64,000 nt of DNA from Muribaculaceae bacterium (GCA_014867205.1 WGUO01000004.1:47536-111535), one strand, 5' to 3'. Counted from the first letter of the stretch, positions 34,755 through 43,213 are shown. Notes: a model not told the origin generated them from the sequence alone. Translations and numbers: made by a program.

Positions 34755-36019
34755 ACAAGGTACTCATTGTAGATGCCTCCGAATCCGACAGTCGGCTTAT
34801 ATCGGGCTTGCTCACGCGGGCCGGATATGAGCCGATTGCAGTCGGTAGCATGGAGGCAGCAAAAGAGGAGGTGGCAAAACTGCCGCCAGGCGCAGTCGTG
34901 GTAACGGCGATGAAATTCGCCCACGGCACAGCGCAAGAGTTAATAAGCTGGCAAAAGCAGGAAGGATATAAGTTCCCTGTGATTGCCGTAGTGGACAACC
35001 TGAACGCCGTGGATCTCCTCTCGGTTATGCGCGACGGCGGAGCCGTGGATGTGGTGCAGCGTCCGGCGATTGACAAGCAACTCGTCGAGACGGTCGGCAG
35101 GTATGCCAGACCAGAAAACGCCGTGCTTGTCCTCGATGACAGCCTTATACCCCGCAAGAGCGACACTTTCAGACGCATCGAGGAAACGGTCAAAACCATC
35201 GCTGCCACCAACGCCAATGTGATAGTATTCGGTGAGAGTGGCACGGGAAAGGAACAGATAGCGCGGCAGATCTATCTCAACAGTTCAAGAACCGAAAGTC
35301 CATGCATAGTGCTTGACGCCGGAAGTGCCGCACTTGTCGGGAGCCACAATCCGAAATCGGAGCAGAGCGAGATATACAACCGCATCAAGGGGTATTTCGG
35401 TAAATGCGCCGGAGGCACAATCATAATAAAGAACGTGCATCTGCTCAATTTCGACAAACAGTCGGTGATGCTCCATATCCTCGAAACCGAACATCCCGAT
35501 GTGCGTGTCATAGGCACGGCAGACCCCGACCTGCTGGGCATGGTCACGGCAAAGACATTCCGCCCCAACCTCTATTACATATTGAGACAGGCGGAAATTG
35601 TGATGCCGCCGTTGCGTGAGACGATTGAGGATATTGAACCGCTCGTCGATTATTTTCTCGGTGAATACTCACAAAAGACTGGCATGGAGAAAAAGAAACT
35701 CAATTTATCGGCGATAAAGGCGTTGAGGACATATCCGTGGCCCGGCAACGTGCGTGAGCTGAAGGATGTGATTCTGTTCGCCGCCTTCCACACCAAAGAG
35801 GACACGATAACGAAGGAGGACATCACATTCTTCCAATCGGAGCCGGAAGTTCCCGATGTGCTTACCCTCAAAAACGAGGACATCGAGAAAAAGCAGATAG
35901 CCAAGGCTCTGGAACGCTCAAACGGCAATATGTCGGAGGCGGCGAGGCTGTTGAAGATAAGCCGTTCCACACTCAGTTACAAGCTGCGTTTCTACGGATT
36001 CCGCCGAAACAGCGACTGA
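34751..36019 (+). CDS. RteB-like sigma-54-type response regulator, degenerate
   Basis: 422 aa. Pseudo-receiver (1-about 120) begins KVLIVDASESDSRLI, but the phosphorylation site region reads VVVTAMKF with no Asp. AAA+ domain: Walker A FGESGTGKEQIA is kept, yet the GAFTGA loop is missing and the Walker B region reads GGTIIIKNVH, lacking the acidic pair. PWPGNVRELKDVI is typical of the family. A Fis-type HTH closes it (ALERSNGNMSEAARLLKISR). RteB of Bacteroides conjugative elements has this architecture. This copy probably cannot drive sigma-54 and may act as a plain DNA-binding regulator. Confidence 0.85.
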   Translation: MNKVLIVDASESDSRLISGLLTRAGYEPIAVGSMEAAKEEVAKLPPGAVVVTAMKFAHGTAQELISWQKQEGYKFPVIAVVDNLNAVDLLSVMRDGGAVDVVQRPAIDKQLVETVGRYARPENAVLVLDDSLIPRKSDTFRRIEETVKTIAATNANVIVFGESGTGKEQIARQIYLNSSRTESPCIVLDAGSAALVGSHNPKSEQSEIYNRIKGYFGKCAGGTIIIKNVHLLNFDKQSVMLHILETEHPDVRVIGTADPDLLGMVTAKTFRPNLYYILRQAEIVMPPLRETIEDIEPLVDYFLGEYSQKTGMEKKKLNLSAIKALRTYPWPGNVRELKDVILFAAFHTKEDTITKEDITFFQSEPEVPDVLTLKNEDIEKKQIAKALERSNGNMSEAARLLKISRSTLSYKLRFYGFRRNSD

Positions 36020-36046
36020 CATAGCCCATAATTCGCCGAAAATCAC

Positions 36047-36054
36047 TATCTTTG
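36047..36054 (+). promoter_or_regulatory. -7 element in front of the structured RNA region
   Basis: TATCTTTG fits TAnnTTTG; the -33 box is unclear. Transcription would start near 36062 and run into the nested stems. Confidence 0.5.
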
Positions 36055-36061
36055 TGGCGAA

Positions 36062-36300
36062 TTTGGAAATATAGGCGACGGGGGAGCCTGTCGCATTGAA
36101 AATACAGTATAACATAACTTCGCAGAAGTTCTACTGAGAATCTGGACAATTCTGACATGGGAGAACCGAGCGATGCTTGTGCTATGCGTCTGCATAGCGT
36201 GCATCGGTAAACATCTCCCACTTCCATAGGCAGTCCAGAGCCTTCAGTAGTAAGAGTGCTTTCGATGCACGCTTTTGTGTCGTGATGACACGCAGACCTT
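36062..36300 (+). ncRNA. Candidate structured RNA of the element, nested five-stem fold
   Basis: Non-coding between the regulator stop and the convergent relaxase gene. Perfect nested pairs: CTACTGA 36131-36137 with 36244-36250; TCTGGAC 36141-36147 with 36233-36239; TGGGAGA 36158-36164 with 36214-36220; CGATGC 36171-36176 with 36201-36206; GCTATGC 36181-36187 with 36192-36198 (loop GTCT). Side hairpins: AACTTC/GAAGTT at 36116-36130, GCGAC/GTCGC at 36075-36094 and GTGTC/GACAC at 36277-36291. A -7 element precedes it. It may be a small regulatory RNA like RteR of CTnDOT in role, or a DNA structure used in transfer; the family is not recognised. Confidence 0.6.
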
Positions 36301-36308
36301 AATCTAAT

Positions 36309-37322
36309 CTACAAATGAAATCCCCCCTTTATATTGCTGCCCCTTTTCTTCGCGTGGAAACGGCGAAGGGCCTCTTTCGGCGACAAGTCGGGATGTCTCG
36401 CACGGAACTCCGGCCAGGTCTCGTTGTCGCCTCCGCATGACCAGCCCTGTTCCTCGACAGGAGAGGTGTCGATATTCGGAACACTGACCGTGACGGCGGG
36501 TTGCCGAATCTCCGGCTGTCTTCGGGTCTGTCCCGATGAAACACGGTGTGACGCTCTTTGCAACTCCGTGAAATGCCTGTCAAGATTTCCGAAACTGAAA
36601 TTCCTGTCAACCTTCGACCCTGAAAACTTCCTGCCTTCATAAATGAAGGAGACACCTTCCCGGATGGCTGTTCCCTTTCGGTATTTGTATTCCACACTGA
36701 CACCTCCGGCTCTTAGCCATTTCTCGAACCTTTCCCAACTGTTGACGCCCGGATTGTTCCATGCGCCGTTGATGATGTGGAACAGTCGGTATTTCACTTT
36801 CTCGGCACCGCGCAGGCGGTTGACATTGGTCTTTTCCTTGCCTTCGCTGATTTTAAGATGGTACTCCCGTGTGAGGTCTTTGCATATATTCCTGTTGCGT
36901 TCATAATCATTTTTGTCCGATATGGTTCCGGCATGGTTGTCGATTCTGCTGAACACGATATGGCAGTGCGGATGCGCCTTGTCGAAATGGCGCACGATTA
37001 TATATGGGGTGTCAACGATACCCATTCGCTCCATATATTTCCCGGCAATCTCCACCATAAGGGCATCATCGAGCCTGTCGGCATCCTCCGCATCGAAGTT
37101 GAGCGAGATATGCCCGACGGGTTTTTTCACTCTTGGATTGAGGGAGCGGTTATCCTCGAAAGAGCGGATTATCTCCTCGCGGTCTTCCTCGCCGCCTATG
37201 CTGCCGGAATCAATAAGCCTCCATTCATCGCAGGGCGTACCGTCGGGACCGTCCTTTTTCTTGCGGGTCACATATTCGACACAGCCACGGAATCCGCTAC
37301 CTTTTGTTATCTTCCCGAACAT
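36309..37322 (-). CDS. MobB-type relaxase/mobilization nuclease
   Basis: 337 aa. Relaxase domain: GFRGCVEYVTRKKKD, KPVGHISLNFDAEDADRLDD, MGIVDTPYIIVRHFDKAHPH and the metal-binding HPHCHIVFSRID (about 115-126). Tyr near the N-terminus (VEYVTRK) is the candidate nicking residue. The C-terminal 100 residues are basic and low-complexity. It nicks oriT and pilots the strand during mobilization. The start is 3 bases after the MobC-like gene, one transcript. Confidence 0.9.
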   Translation of the reverse strand: MFGKITKGSGFRGCVEYVTRKKKDGPDGTPCDEWRLIDSGSIGGEEDREEIIRSFEDNRSLNPRVKKPVGHISLNFDAEDADRLDDALMVEIAGKYMERMGIVDTPYIIVRHFDKAHPHCHIVFSRIDNHAGTISDKNDYERNRNICKDLTREYHLKISEGKEKTNVNRLRGAEKVKYRLFHIINGAWNNPGVNSWERFEKWLRAGGVSVEYKYRKGTAIREGVSFIYEGRKFSGSKVDRNFSFGNLDRHFTELQRASHRVSSGQTRRQPEIRQPAVTVSVPNIDTSPVEEQGWSCGGDNETWPEFRARHPDLSPKEALRRFHAKKRGSNIKGGFHL

Positions 37323-37325
37323 GGC

Positions 37326-37727
37326 TCACCCTCCTCCGTTACGGTATTTTTCTATCAGATCCGTAATGAACCTGACGCATTTCATTGTCATTCCCACACT
37401 CTCTATGAGTTGCTGACCGTCCGCCTTGCCGTTCATTTTCATAAAATAATTGATGAATTTGACGGCATTGTTCAGATTGTTCTTTATTCCCTGAAGGTCG
37501 CGTATAGCCTGCAAATCCTTCGCCGAAAGTCGTGGCACGACGGTACAGCGGAGGGCGGCGTGGCGCAGGTATTCCGACTTGTTGAGACCTGCGGTTACCG
37601 CCTTTCCCATTATCTCGCCGTACTGCTCCACATCGAATTTTACGGTTATGAGTATTGATTTTCTCTTTTCAGCATCAAGCCGTGGTCGCCCTTTTGCCGG
37701 GCATTTCTTGGTTGTCTTCATTTTCAT
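37326..37727 (-). CDS. MobC-like relaxosome accessory protein
   Basis: 133 aa from ATG 37727 (MKMKTTKKCPAKGRPRLDAE); the longer frame to 37829 lacks coding character. A basic N-terminus is followed by a ribbon-helix-helix-type stretch (SILITVKFDVEQYGEIMGKA ... LNKSEYLRHAAL) and a helical C-terminus (LQGIKNNLNNAVKFINYFMK). It fits plasmid/element mobilization proteins that bind oriT and recruit the relaxase encoded immediately downstream. Confidence 0.82.
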   Translation of the reverse strand: MKMKTTKKCPAKGRPRLDAEKRKSILITVKFDVEQYGEIMGKAVTAGLNKSEYLRHAALRCTVVPRLSAKDLQAIRDLQGIKNNLNNAVKFINYFMKMNGKADGQQLIESVGMTMKCVRFITDLIEKYRNGGG

Positions 37728-38077
37728 TAAGTGTTTATGTCGTGTTTTGTGTGACCATCGGGAGCGGTCGGTTTTCGGGATTACTTGTAATACGAAAACA
37801 TAAACTCGCTCCCCTCCATCTGCAACCACGAAAACAGTTTTACGCAGCGCGAAACTGTCAGCAAAAAATCGCCATCGGTTCGAATGGATACTCTAACCGT
37901 TGCTCGAATATCGGCTCGAATATCGGTTCGAATAACCGTTTGAGTGCAGACATACACAAGTGAATATGTGTGCAGGTGAATACGTATGCCTGTTACAGAA
38001 AGATTATGTTATCTGTCACTTTGATGATACTGTAAGTGAACTGTCATTTATATGATTCGTCACTCTGTCATTTCACA
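37728..38077. other. Repeat-rich region upstream of mob genes, candidate oriT/replication region
   Basis: 350 bases without a gene. Direct repeats of TCGAATATCGG and close variants (GGTTCGAAT) lie at about 37876-37936. Three CTGTCAYTT repeats are at 38013, 38041 and 38065. GTGAATA-containing repeats with GTGTGC/GTATGC lie at about 37961-37990. Position upstream of mobC and mobB and downstream of the primase is where oriT sits in related elements; the nick site cannot be placed by eye. Confidence 0.5.
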
Positions 38078-38947
38078 TCACCTGCCGTCAGCCGTTGCGG
38101 TTGCTACCAGATAGTCGTTAAGGTCATTGTAACCGTTATAGCGGTGTGAGCAGTCAGTGATGTGTTTTCCCGGAACAGCGGTCAACCGTTGCAACGCTGT
38201 TTTCCCTGCATCATCGTTGTCAAGGAAACATCGGATGTCGCTGTAATCCCGCAATACCGTGATTGCCTTGTTGACATTGGTGACGGAGTTAAGCACTATG
38301 GCGTCGCATCCCGGTATCAGTCCGAGAGTGAGTGCCGAGAGATAATCAATGAACCCCTCGAACACAGCGCACTCTGATGACGGGCCGTCTCTCGACCACG
38401 GCACACAGGATATGTCCTTGTGTCCGGCGCAACCCTTGAAATACTTGTTGCGAAGTTCCCAGCCTCCGTTGACATTCCCGAATGCGACGGCAAAATACGG
38501 TCTGTCATTGACGCTGTAATGTGCCTCTCTGCAAACTGCCACGGCTATGCGTGCCGGGATGCCTCGCTCTTTGATGTATGCGAGAAGTGCGGGGTGTACC
38601 AACGGCACTATCTTCATATCCCCTGCTTTCGGTGCGGAGGGTCGCGGGGCAAAGGACAAAGCGACTGTCCGTGCCGATGGTGCGGCGCATCCCCGTAGGA
38701 TTCTGTCCGATATATACCCGATATTGTCGGAGCTGAAAACAAGTCTGGCGAGGTCAAGGATGTCGCCTCCCTTGCCGATACCAAAATCATACCAGCAGTT
38801 GAGAGTTGTCTCGACCTTGAACGACGGCGTCTGTTCCTGTCGCAACGGCGACTTATACCAGAGCCTCGTTCCTTTTCTCACTGCCGGCTCGTGTCCGAGT
38901 GAGGACAGAAAATCGGCAAGCGGAATGTTTTTGATTTCGCTGATCAT
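38078..38947 (-). CDS. Toprim-domain DNA primase of the element
   Basis: 289 aa from MISEIKNIPLADFLSSLGHE; the longer frame to 39070 overlaps the upstream gene. The N-terminal CHC2-like domain (LWYKSPLRQEQTPSFKVETT, NCWYDFGIGKGGDILDLAR) lacks the zinc cysteines of DnaG, as usual for Bacteroides element primases. The Toprim part has CAVFEGFIDYLSAL and DIRCFLDNDDAGKTA. It probably primes the complementary strand after transfer or element replication, like PrmN1 of NBU1. Confidence 0.87.
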   Translation of the reverse strand: MISEIKNIPLADFLSSLGHEPAVRKGTRLWYKSPLRQEQTPSFKVETTLNCWYDFGIGKGGDILDLARLVFSSDNIGYISDRILRGCAAPSARTVALSFAPRPSAPKAGDMKIVPLVHPALLAYIKERGIPARIAVAVCREAHYSVNDRPYFAVAFGNVNGGWELRNKYFKGCAGHKDISCVPWSRDGPSSECAVFEGFIDYLSALTLGLIPGCDAIVLNSVTNVNKAITVLRDYSDIRCFLDNDDAGKTALQRLTAVPGKHITDCSHRYNGYNDLNDYLVATATADGR

Positions 38948-39041
38948 AATTCTATTTTTGTGTCTGATGATGTGTGTTTTTTGGGAGTATAGCCCTAATA
39001 TATACGCCCCTGAACTATACTGTATCTGTTTTCGGCACGGG

Positions 39042-40112
39042 TCAATAGCGGGCCTCCGGATTATAGACATAGGCTTTCAGCCTGTCATCCTTCACAATCA
39101 TCCGTTTGTAGGAAAGGAATTTCTTGAGTTCGGTCATTATTGTGTAACTGCGTTTGAACCCGACGGTGGTATAACCGTCCATTAGAGCCTGAATCAGATT
39201 TTTGTATTTCTTTATCGGGCCATTGGCGAAGGTGGCCTCCAGAGCGGCACGGTGCTGTCCCTCGGTCAGCTCCGTGTAGCTGAATCCCCGTTTTACAGCC
39301 TTCTTGCCGAATTCGTGTCCGAACTTCTGTTCCGGCAGACCCTCGTCGTTGACGGTGAAGGCGACTGGCTCCATGTCGATGGAGCGTATAAGAGGGGCGG
39401 TTACCTCGCTGACGGTATTGTCTTCCGTGTTCTTGGCTATCTGCAATACCGTCTCCGCCTTGTTGTTGAGTTCGGTACCGATATGCCCCCTCACGTTGTC
39501 GTCCGCCTTGTTCTGGTGGAGAACCGTGTGGATGTGTATCTGATAGCGGTCTGTCCATGCCATGAGCCGGGTGATTATGTTGGTGGCTTCGGTGGCGTTG
39601 TTGATGTCATACATCAGGTCGCGGATTCCGTCTATCACAACAAGACCTATTCCGGGCGTGGTGGCTATGGCGTGGTCTATCATCGCCAGACGCTGCTCCG
39701 GCGAATAAGGACGCAGGGAGGCGAACTTGAAATTTTCGGGATGGCTGTCAACGGGCAGACCCGCGAGACGCAGGATGCGCCAAATCACTCGCTGGCAGTG
39801 GTAGGGACTTTGCTCCGTGTCGATGTAAAGCACGCCTCTCCTGTCCTCCGGCATCTCGCCTATATAGGCAAGCACCTCGCCGTTCTTCAGGGCTGCCGCC
39901 GTCAGTGCCGTCACATTGAATGTCTTTCGGCTCTTGGCTTTCCCGGTGGATGCCGAGAAATTGCCCAGAGTGCCTATTACCGAACCGTTGCAGAAAAGCA
40001 CCTCGGTGTCTGCCTTGCACTCGTCCGTTATGCGCAGGAGTGATTTCTCCCAAAGGTCTGCCACTGTCAGCGATGTCGCCTGATGTGGATTGGGTGTAAT
40101 GTTCTCGTTCAT
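39042..40112 (-). CDS. RepA-like AAA ATPase (RecA/DnaB-fold)
   Basis: 356 aa from MNENITPNPHQATSLTVADL; the ATG overlaps the HTH gene stop by 4 bases. The fold is that of AAA_25/RepA-like hexameric ATPases: FSASTGKAKSRKTFNVTAL (atypical Walker A), RGVLYIDTEQSPYHCQRVIW, GIGLVVIDGIRDLMYDIN (Walker B) and IHTVLHQNKADDN. A C-terminal winged-helix part follows. It is likely the replicative helicase or loader of the element, paired with the downstream primase. Confidence 0.85.
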   Translation of the reverse strand: MNENITPNPHQATSLTVADLWEKSLLRITDECKADTEVLFCNGSVIGTLGNFSASTGKAKSRKTFNVTALTAAALKNGEVLAYIGEMPEDRRGVLYIDTEQSPYHCQRVIWRILRLAGLPVDSHPENFKFASLRPYSPEQRLAMIDHAIATTPGIGLVVIDGIRDLMYDINNATEATNIITRLMAWTDRYQIHIHTVLHQNKADDNVRGHIGTELNNKAETVLQIAKNTEDNTVSEVTAPLIRSIDMEPVAFTVNDEGLPEQKFGHEFGKKAVKRGFSYTELTEGQHRAALEATFANGPIKKYKNLIQALMDGYTTVGFKRSYTIMTELKKFLSYKRMIVKDDRLKAYVYNPEARY

Positions 40113-40462
40113 CGGCGTGAAGTGTTTGAGGGTTTGACAGTAACAGGGTCGAGTACCCCGATGGCGTTTCCGTTGATGAGCCTCTCGCTTGCCCACCGGG
40201 TAAGCTCGGCGATGCGGAAGTGGAGCCGCGAGCCGAATTTGTGGAAGGGAACCTCCCCGGCTGATGTGAGCTTGTAGAGCTGGCTTTTCTTGATTCTGTA
40301 ACCGTTGGCGTTGAGATATTTCACCGCCCCGTCCATATCGACGGATTCGGCATCCTTTCCGGGGTTGGCGAGTGCCATTATCTCGGTCACGCACTCCTTG
40401 ACCGCCGACTGTATCATGTCCTTGACCTGATGAATCGGAACTACGATAATTTCATTCATCAT
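40109..40462 (-). CDS. Excisionase-type HTH protein
   Basis: 117 aa from ATG 40462 (MMNEIIVVPIHQVKDMIQSA); the -7 element at 40505-40498 excludes the longer frame from 40546. Central HTH: AVKYLNANGYRIKKSQLYKL, then TSAGEVPFHKFGSRLHFRIA, a MerR/excisionase-like pattern found next to Bacteroidetes element integrases. It probably acts in excision or controls the replication genes. It is translationally coupled to the ATPase gene. Confidence 0.82.
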   Translation of the reverse strand: MMNEIIVVPIHQVKDMIQSAVKECVTEIMALANPGKDAESVDMDGAVKYLNANGYRIKKSQLYKLTSAGEVPFHKFGSRLHFRIAELTRWASERLINGNAIGVLDPVTVKPSNTSRR

Positions 40463-40497
40463 ATTTTTGATTTTTAGTTTGTAATTCTTTTGTGTCG

Positions 40498-40550
40498 CAA
40501 AGGTAGGGCTACGCCTGAAGGGGACTTGGGAACGTTCCGGGAACATTCCC
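40498..40550 (-). promoter_or_regulatory. Promoter with tandem palindromic operator, HTH-repA operon
   Basis: TACCTTTG on the minus strand (40505-40498) is a -7 element. Two adjacent palindromes, GGGAACGTTCC (40528-40538) and GGGAACATTCCC (40539-40550), cover the -33 region. They are probably the binding site of the HTH protein or another element regulator. The stretch 40551-40716 holds nothing else that I recognise. Confidence 0.6.
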
Positions 40551-40716
40551 GAAAATAATTTGTCTTTTAATCGTTTTCTTTCGTTGCCTTTCCGTTTGAC
40601 GACTCCGCAAAGTTCGCCATAAGCCGGAACCCTGCTGAGGTATTCCTCGGGTAGTTCCCTGTTATTTTATAATCCGTTAACATTCGGATTTTACCGCAAG
40701 CGGCATAAAACAGCGA

Positions 40717-40749
40717 CGGCGCAGACCTCTGTTTCAAGAGGTTGCGCCG
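40717..40749 (-). terminator. Integrase terminator
   Basis: CGGCGC (40717-40722) plus ACCTCT (40725-40730) pair with AGAGGT (40737-40742) and GCGCCG (40744-40749) around GTTTCA. It lies 34 bases after the integrase stop on the minus strand. Confidence 0.75.
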
Positions 40750-40782
40750 CCCGGCTGCTCTGATATGTCGTGGGATATAAAT

Positions 40783-42048
40783 TTATTTTACCGCGTGTGT
40801 CGGTGTGGTCTGCGGTATTATTATGTTGCCGAGGCTGTTTATGGCGTCCTGTCGGAGACTGTCAATCGCCCTCGTGTATTTTTCGGTGTGCTTTATGCCG
40901 CTATGCCCCAAAAGGCTTGCGAGTGTCTTGATGTTCGCCCCGCCGTTGAGTACATTTACTGCGAAACTATGTCGGGCGCAATGCCACGATATATGTTTCT
41001 TTATCCCGGCTTTCTCAACCCATCTTAAAATGACATCGTGGCAGGAGGCATAGCTCGGAAGGTCGAACAGCAATGCGTCCGGGCCGGTATCTTCAGAGGG
41101 TTGCCCTATGAGGGTCAGAAGATGGTCGTTCAACGGCATCAGCACCCAACTGTGGTTACTGCGGTCTCTAGTCTTGCTCTGCTGGAATTTCAGCGTCTGC
41201 GCGGTGTAGTCTATATCCCGGTATCTCAATCTTCTCACATCGCAGAACCTTATCCCTGTGAAAAGAGACAGGGCGAAAGCCCGCTGTATGTCGGGATACT
41301 TACAGTTGCAGGGTGTGGAAAGGAGCGTGTTGATTTCGTCCGGCAACAGTATCTCCTTTTTCAGCACGTTTTCCCCACGGATCAGTATGATGCCGTCGCA
41401 GGGGTTCTTCCTTATGAGTTCATCCTCAATTGCGACGCGAAGAACCTTTTTGAAACGGTGGAAAGTCGCCGCCGGACCCTCGCCCCGTCCGTTGGCTTGC
41501 AGATATTCCGCAAAGTCCGTCATCATGGATTTTGTTATCTGGTCTGCCCGGATGAACTGACGGAAAATATCATATTTCGTAGATGCCGCAAGGAAACGCT
41601 TGAATTTCGTGAGTGCGGTTTTCATAGAGGCAACATCGGCTTTGGTATAGTTGTCGAGATATTTCTGAAAATAGTCAAGGAAGTTGATGCTCCTGTCCTT
41701 TTTCAGCCTGTAACCCTCGCGGTGCATGAGAAACTCCTGCTCACGCTCAAACCTTATCTTCTCGGCGAGCGCGAGGGTGTTCTTGTTCTGCAACCGCTCC
41801 TGCGTGGAGCGCGGATGCACCCAAATATAGAGATTGAGGTTTTCTCTTTTCCGTGCGTGCTTGACCTTGAACTTCGGTCGCCCCTTCATTGCCCCATCGG
41901 TGTAAAGCACCTGTTGCCCGTCCTCGTCAAGCACGGGAGTTTCGGAGCGTCCGAGGTAATATTCCAGATACAGGCTGGCGCGTCCGTCGCTCAGTTCGGC
42001 TTGCAGCAGCTTGGGGTTTTGTTTGTTTCGGTTATCTATTCTTGCCAT
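40783..42048 (-). CDS. Tyrosine recombinase/integrase of the mobilizable element
   Basis: 421 aa. The N-terminal Arm/SAM-like parts are typical of Bacteroidetes integrases (KHARKRENLNLYIWVHPRST, then YFQKYLDNYTKADVASMKTA). The catalytic domain has Arg in LFTGIRFCDVRRL, HxxR in HCARHSFAVNVL, His in LASLLGHSG and Tyr in HTEKYTRAID, so all active residues are kept. It lies next to the right boundary repeat, 81 bases from the 17-bp core. Confidence 0.94.
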   Translation of the reverse strand: MARIDNRNKQNPKLLQAELSDGRASLYLEYYLGRSETPVLDEDGQQVLYTDGAMKGRPKFKVKHARKRENLNLYIWVHPRSTQERLQNKNTLALAEKIRFEREQEFLMHREGYRLKKDRSINFLDYFQKYLDNYTKADVASMKTALTKFKRFLAASTKYDIFRQFIRADQITKSMMTDFAEYLQANGRGEGPAATFHRFKKVLRVAIEDELIRKNPCDGIILIRGENVLKKEILLPDEINTLLSTPCNCKYPDIQRAFALSLFTGIRFCDVRRLRYRDIDYTAQTLKFQQSKTRDRSNHSWVLMPLNDHLLTLIGQPSEDTGPDALLFDLPSYASCHDVILRWVEKAGIKKHISWHCARHSFAVNVLNGGANIKTLASLLGHSGIKHTEKYTRAIDSLRQDAINSLGNIIIPQTTPTHAVK

Positions 42049-42098
42049 AGGTAAATTTGTTTGTTGCGCAAATTTAGATGATGGTTGAAGATTATTAA

Positions 42099-42146
42099 AA
42101 TCGCGTTACAGAACTATTAACAATCGGATTGTACTAAAAGTGTACT
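42099..42146 (+). repeat. Right boundary repeat of the mobilizable element (candidate att)
   Basis: AATCGCGTTA (42099-42108) and TGTACTAAAAGTGTACT (42130-42146) repeat the left boundary in the same orientation. The stop codon of the adjacent SIR2-like gene (TAG, 42134-42136 on the minus strand) lies inside the 17-bp core. Confidence 0.68.
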
Positions 42147-43135
42147 GAACAGCGAAATTTCCCGAAAACAGGGTAAAACCAACGAATAGTCCAAATAGCT
42201 AAACGCCTAATATTCATCGCATTTATCTGTCTGCAAATTTCTCGGTTTTCGTACCGAATATTAATACCGGATAACATGTGATTAATGTAATTCAGAACTG
42301 CCCATGGATCAGAATGGACGCAGACATTATTAAGGCTAAGATATTCCTCTAATTTCCCTGTTTTACATGCAAGTACTGCATTGTCATTGTAACAATTGCC
42401 TTCACGTGCGAAGTTATTTGTCAAGATATGCCAGAAAAAACGATGATACCAATCGTCGTAATTACAACCTATGCTAAATATTCTTTTAGATTTGAGAAAT
42501 TTAACCAAAGGACAATCTTTATCAATTTTAATCCAATCTTCGATATAAGATATTGCATCGTTATCTGTTTCCAAAAATTTAGTTGGATTTTTTTGTCCTT
42601 CAATAGCTTTGCCAAAAACGTAAACTAATGTAGGTTGGTTATATGACTCTTTAGATGTTTTAATTGCATCATAAAAATTTCGCAGGGAATTTTCATCTGA
42701 GAAATTAACAACTCTTAAATCATTATCCCATATTCCACGCATTAGTGTTTCAAGATAATGGTCTGGAGTAGTTGTAAAAACATATCTAAAATAGCGAGTT
42801 TTCAACAAATCAATTAATTCTAGTGAGATATCACCAGTATCATATTCGATACCTTCAATCAAAAGTGAATATAGTGGAGATATCTGCAAGGGGAAGGCCG
42901 ATACTGCATCAGAAAGAGAATCGAAATTTGACTGTTTTTCCTCATTGATAGCATTCAATAATAAGATATTTATATCGCCTTCAGTTTCAGGATATTTGTT
43001 TCTGTTGAGAATAATACCAGACCCAACAACCAGTATATACTCATCATTTAATACCCCATTAAAAAATGAGATATCTTCAAATGTGACTTTTCGTTTTTCA
43101 GGTGTGCGATTAGCATCTTTCGGTTTTAATGGCAT
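42134..43135 (-). pseudogene. SIR2-like domain protein, apparently truncated by the element
   Basis: 333 codons. A SIR2_2-like fold: EYILVVGSGIILNRNKYPE (nucleotide-binding Gly region), RYFRYVFTTTPDHYLETLM, LVYVFGKAIEG and SKRIFSIGCNYDDWYHRFFW, which match the SIR2 domains found in bacterial defence proteins. After about residue 308 the sequence (RRLAIWTIRWFYPVFGKFRC) loses family character, and the last four codons and stop fall in the att core. In the SIR2-TIR proteins I know, a TIR domain follows here. It is unknown whether the truncated form is made and active. AT-rich. Confidence 0.7.
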
Positions 43136-43213
43136 CTTGAATATAATACGACGTTATAGAGTTTTAGATAATAAAGTAGATGAAGAACATAGTATGATTA
43201 GCACAGAATGCAG

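Larger units (their letters stand above)
32317..42146. mobile_element. Integrative and mobilizable element (NBU-like) with cargo genes
   Basis: The region bounded by the 17-bp direct repeats holds, on the minus strand, a tyrosine integrase, an HTH protein, a RepA-like ATPase, a Toprim primase, a MobC-like protein and a MobB relaxase. On the plus strand it has an RteB-like regulator and, next to the left repeat, HxlR (minus), SnoaL-like and arginase-like genes. This is the gene set of Bacteroides mobilizable elements. No conjugation (tra) genes are present, so it would depend on a helper. Its GC content is higher than the flanking AT-rich island. The left boundary is less sure than the right. 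Confidence 0.72.

Noticed and set aside
42134..43135. SIR2-like gene near TIR genes as a Thoeris (ThsA/ThsB) system.
   Set aside because: No SLOG domain is visible in the SIR2 protein, and the TIR partner is coupled to an nSTAND gene instead.
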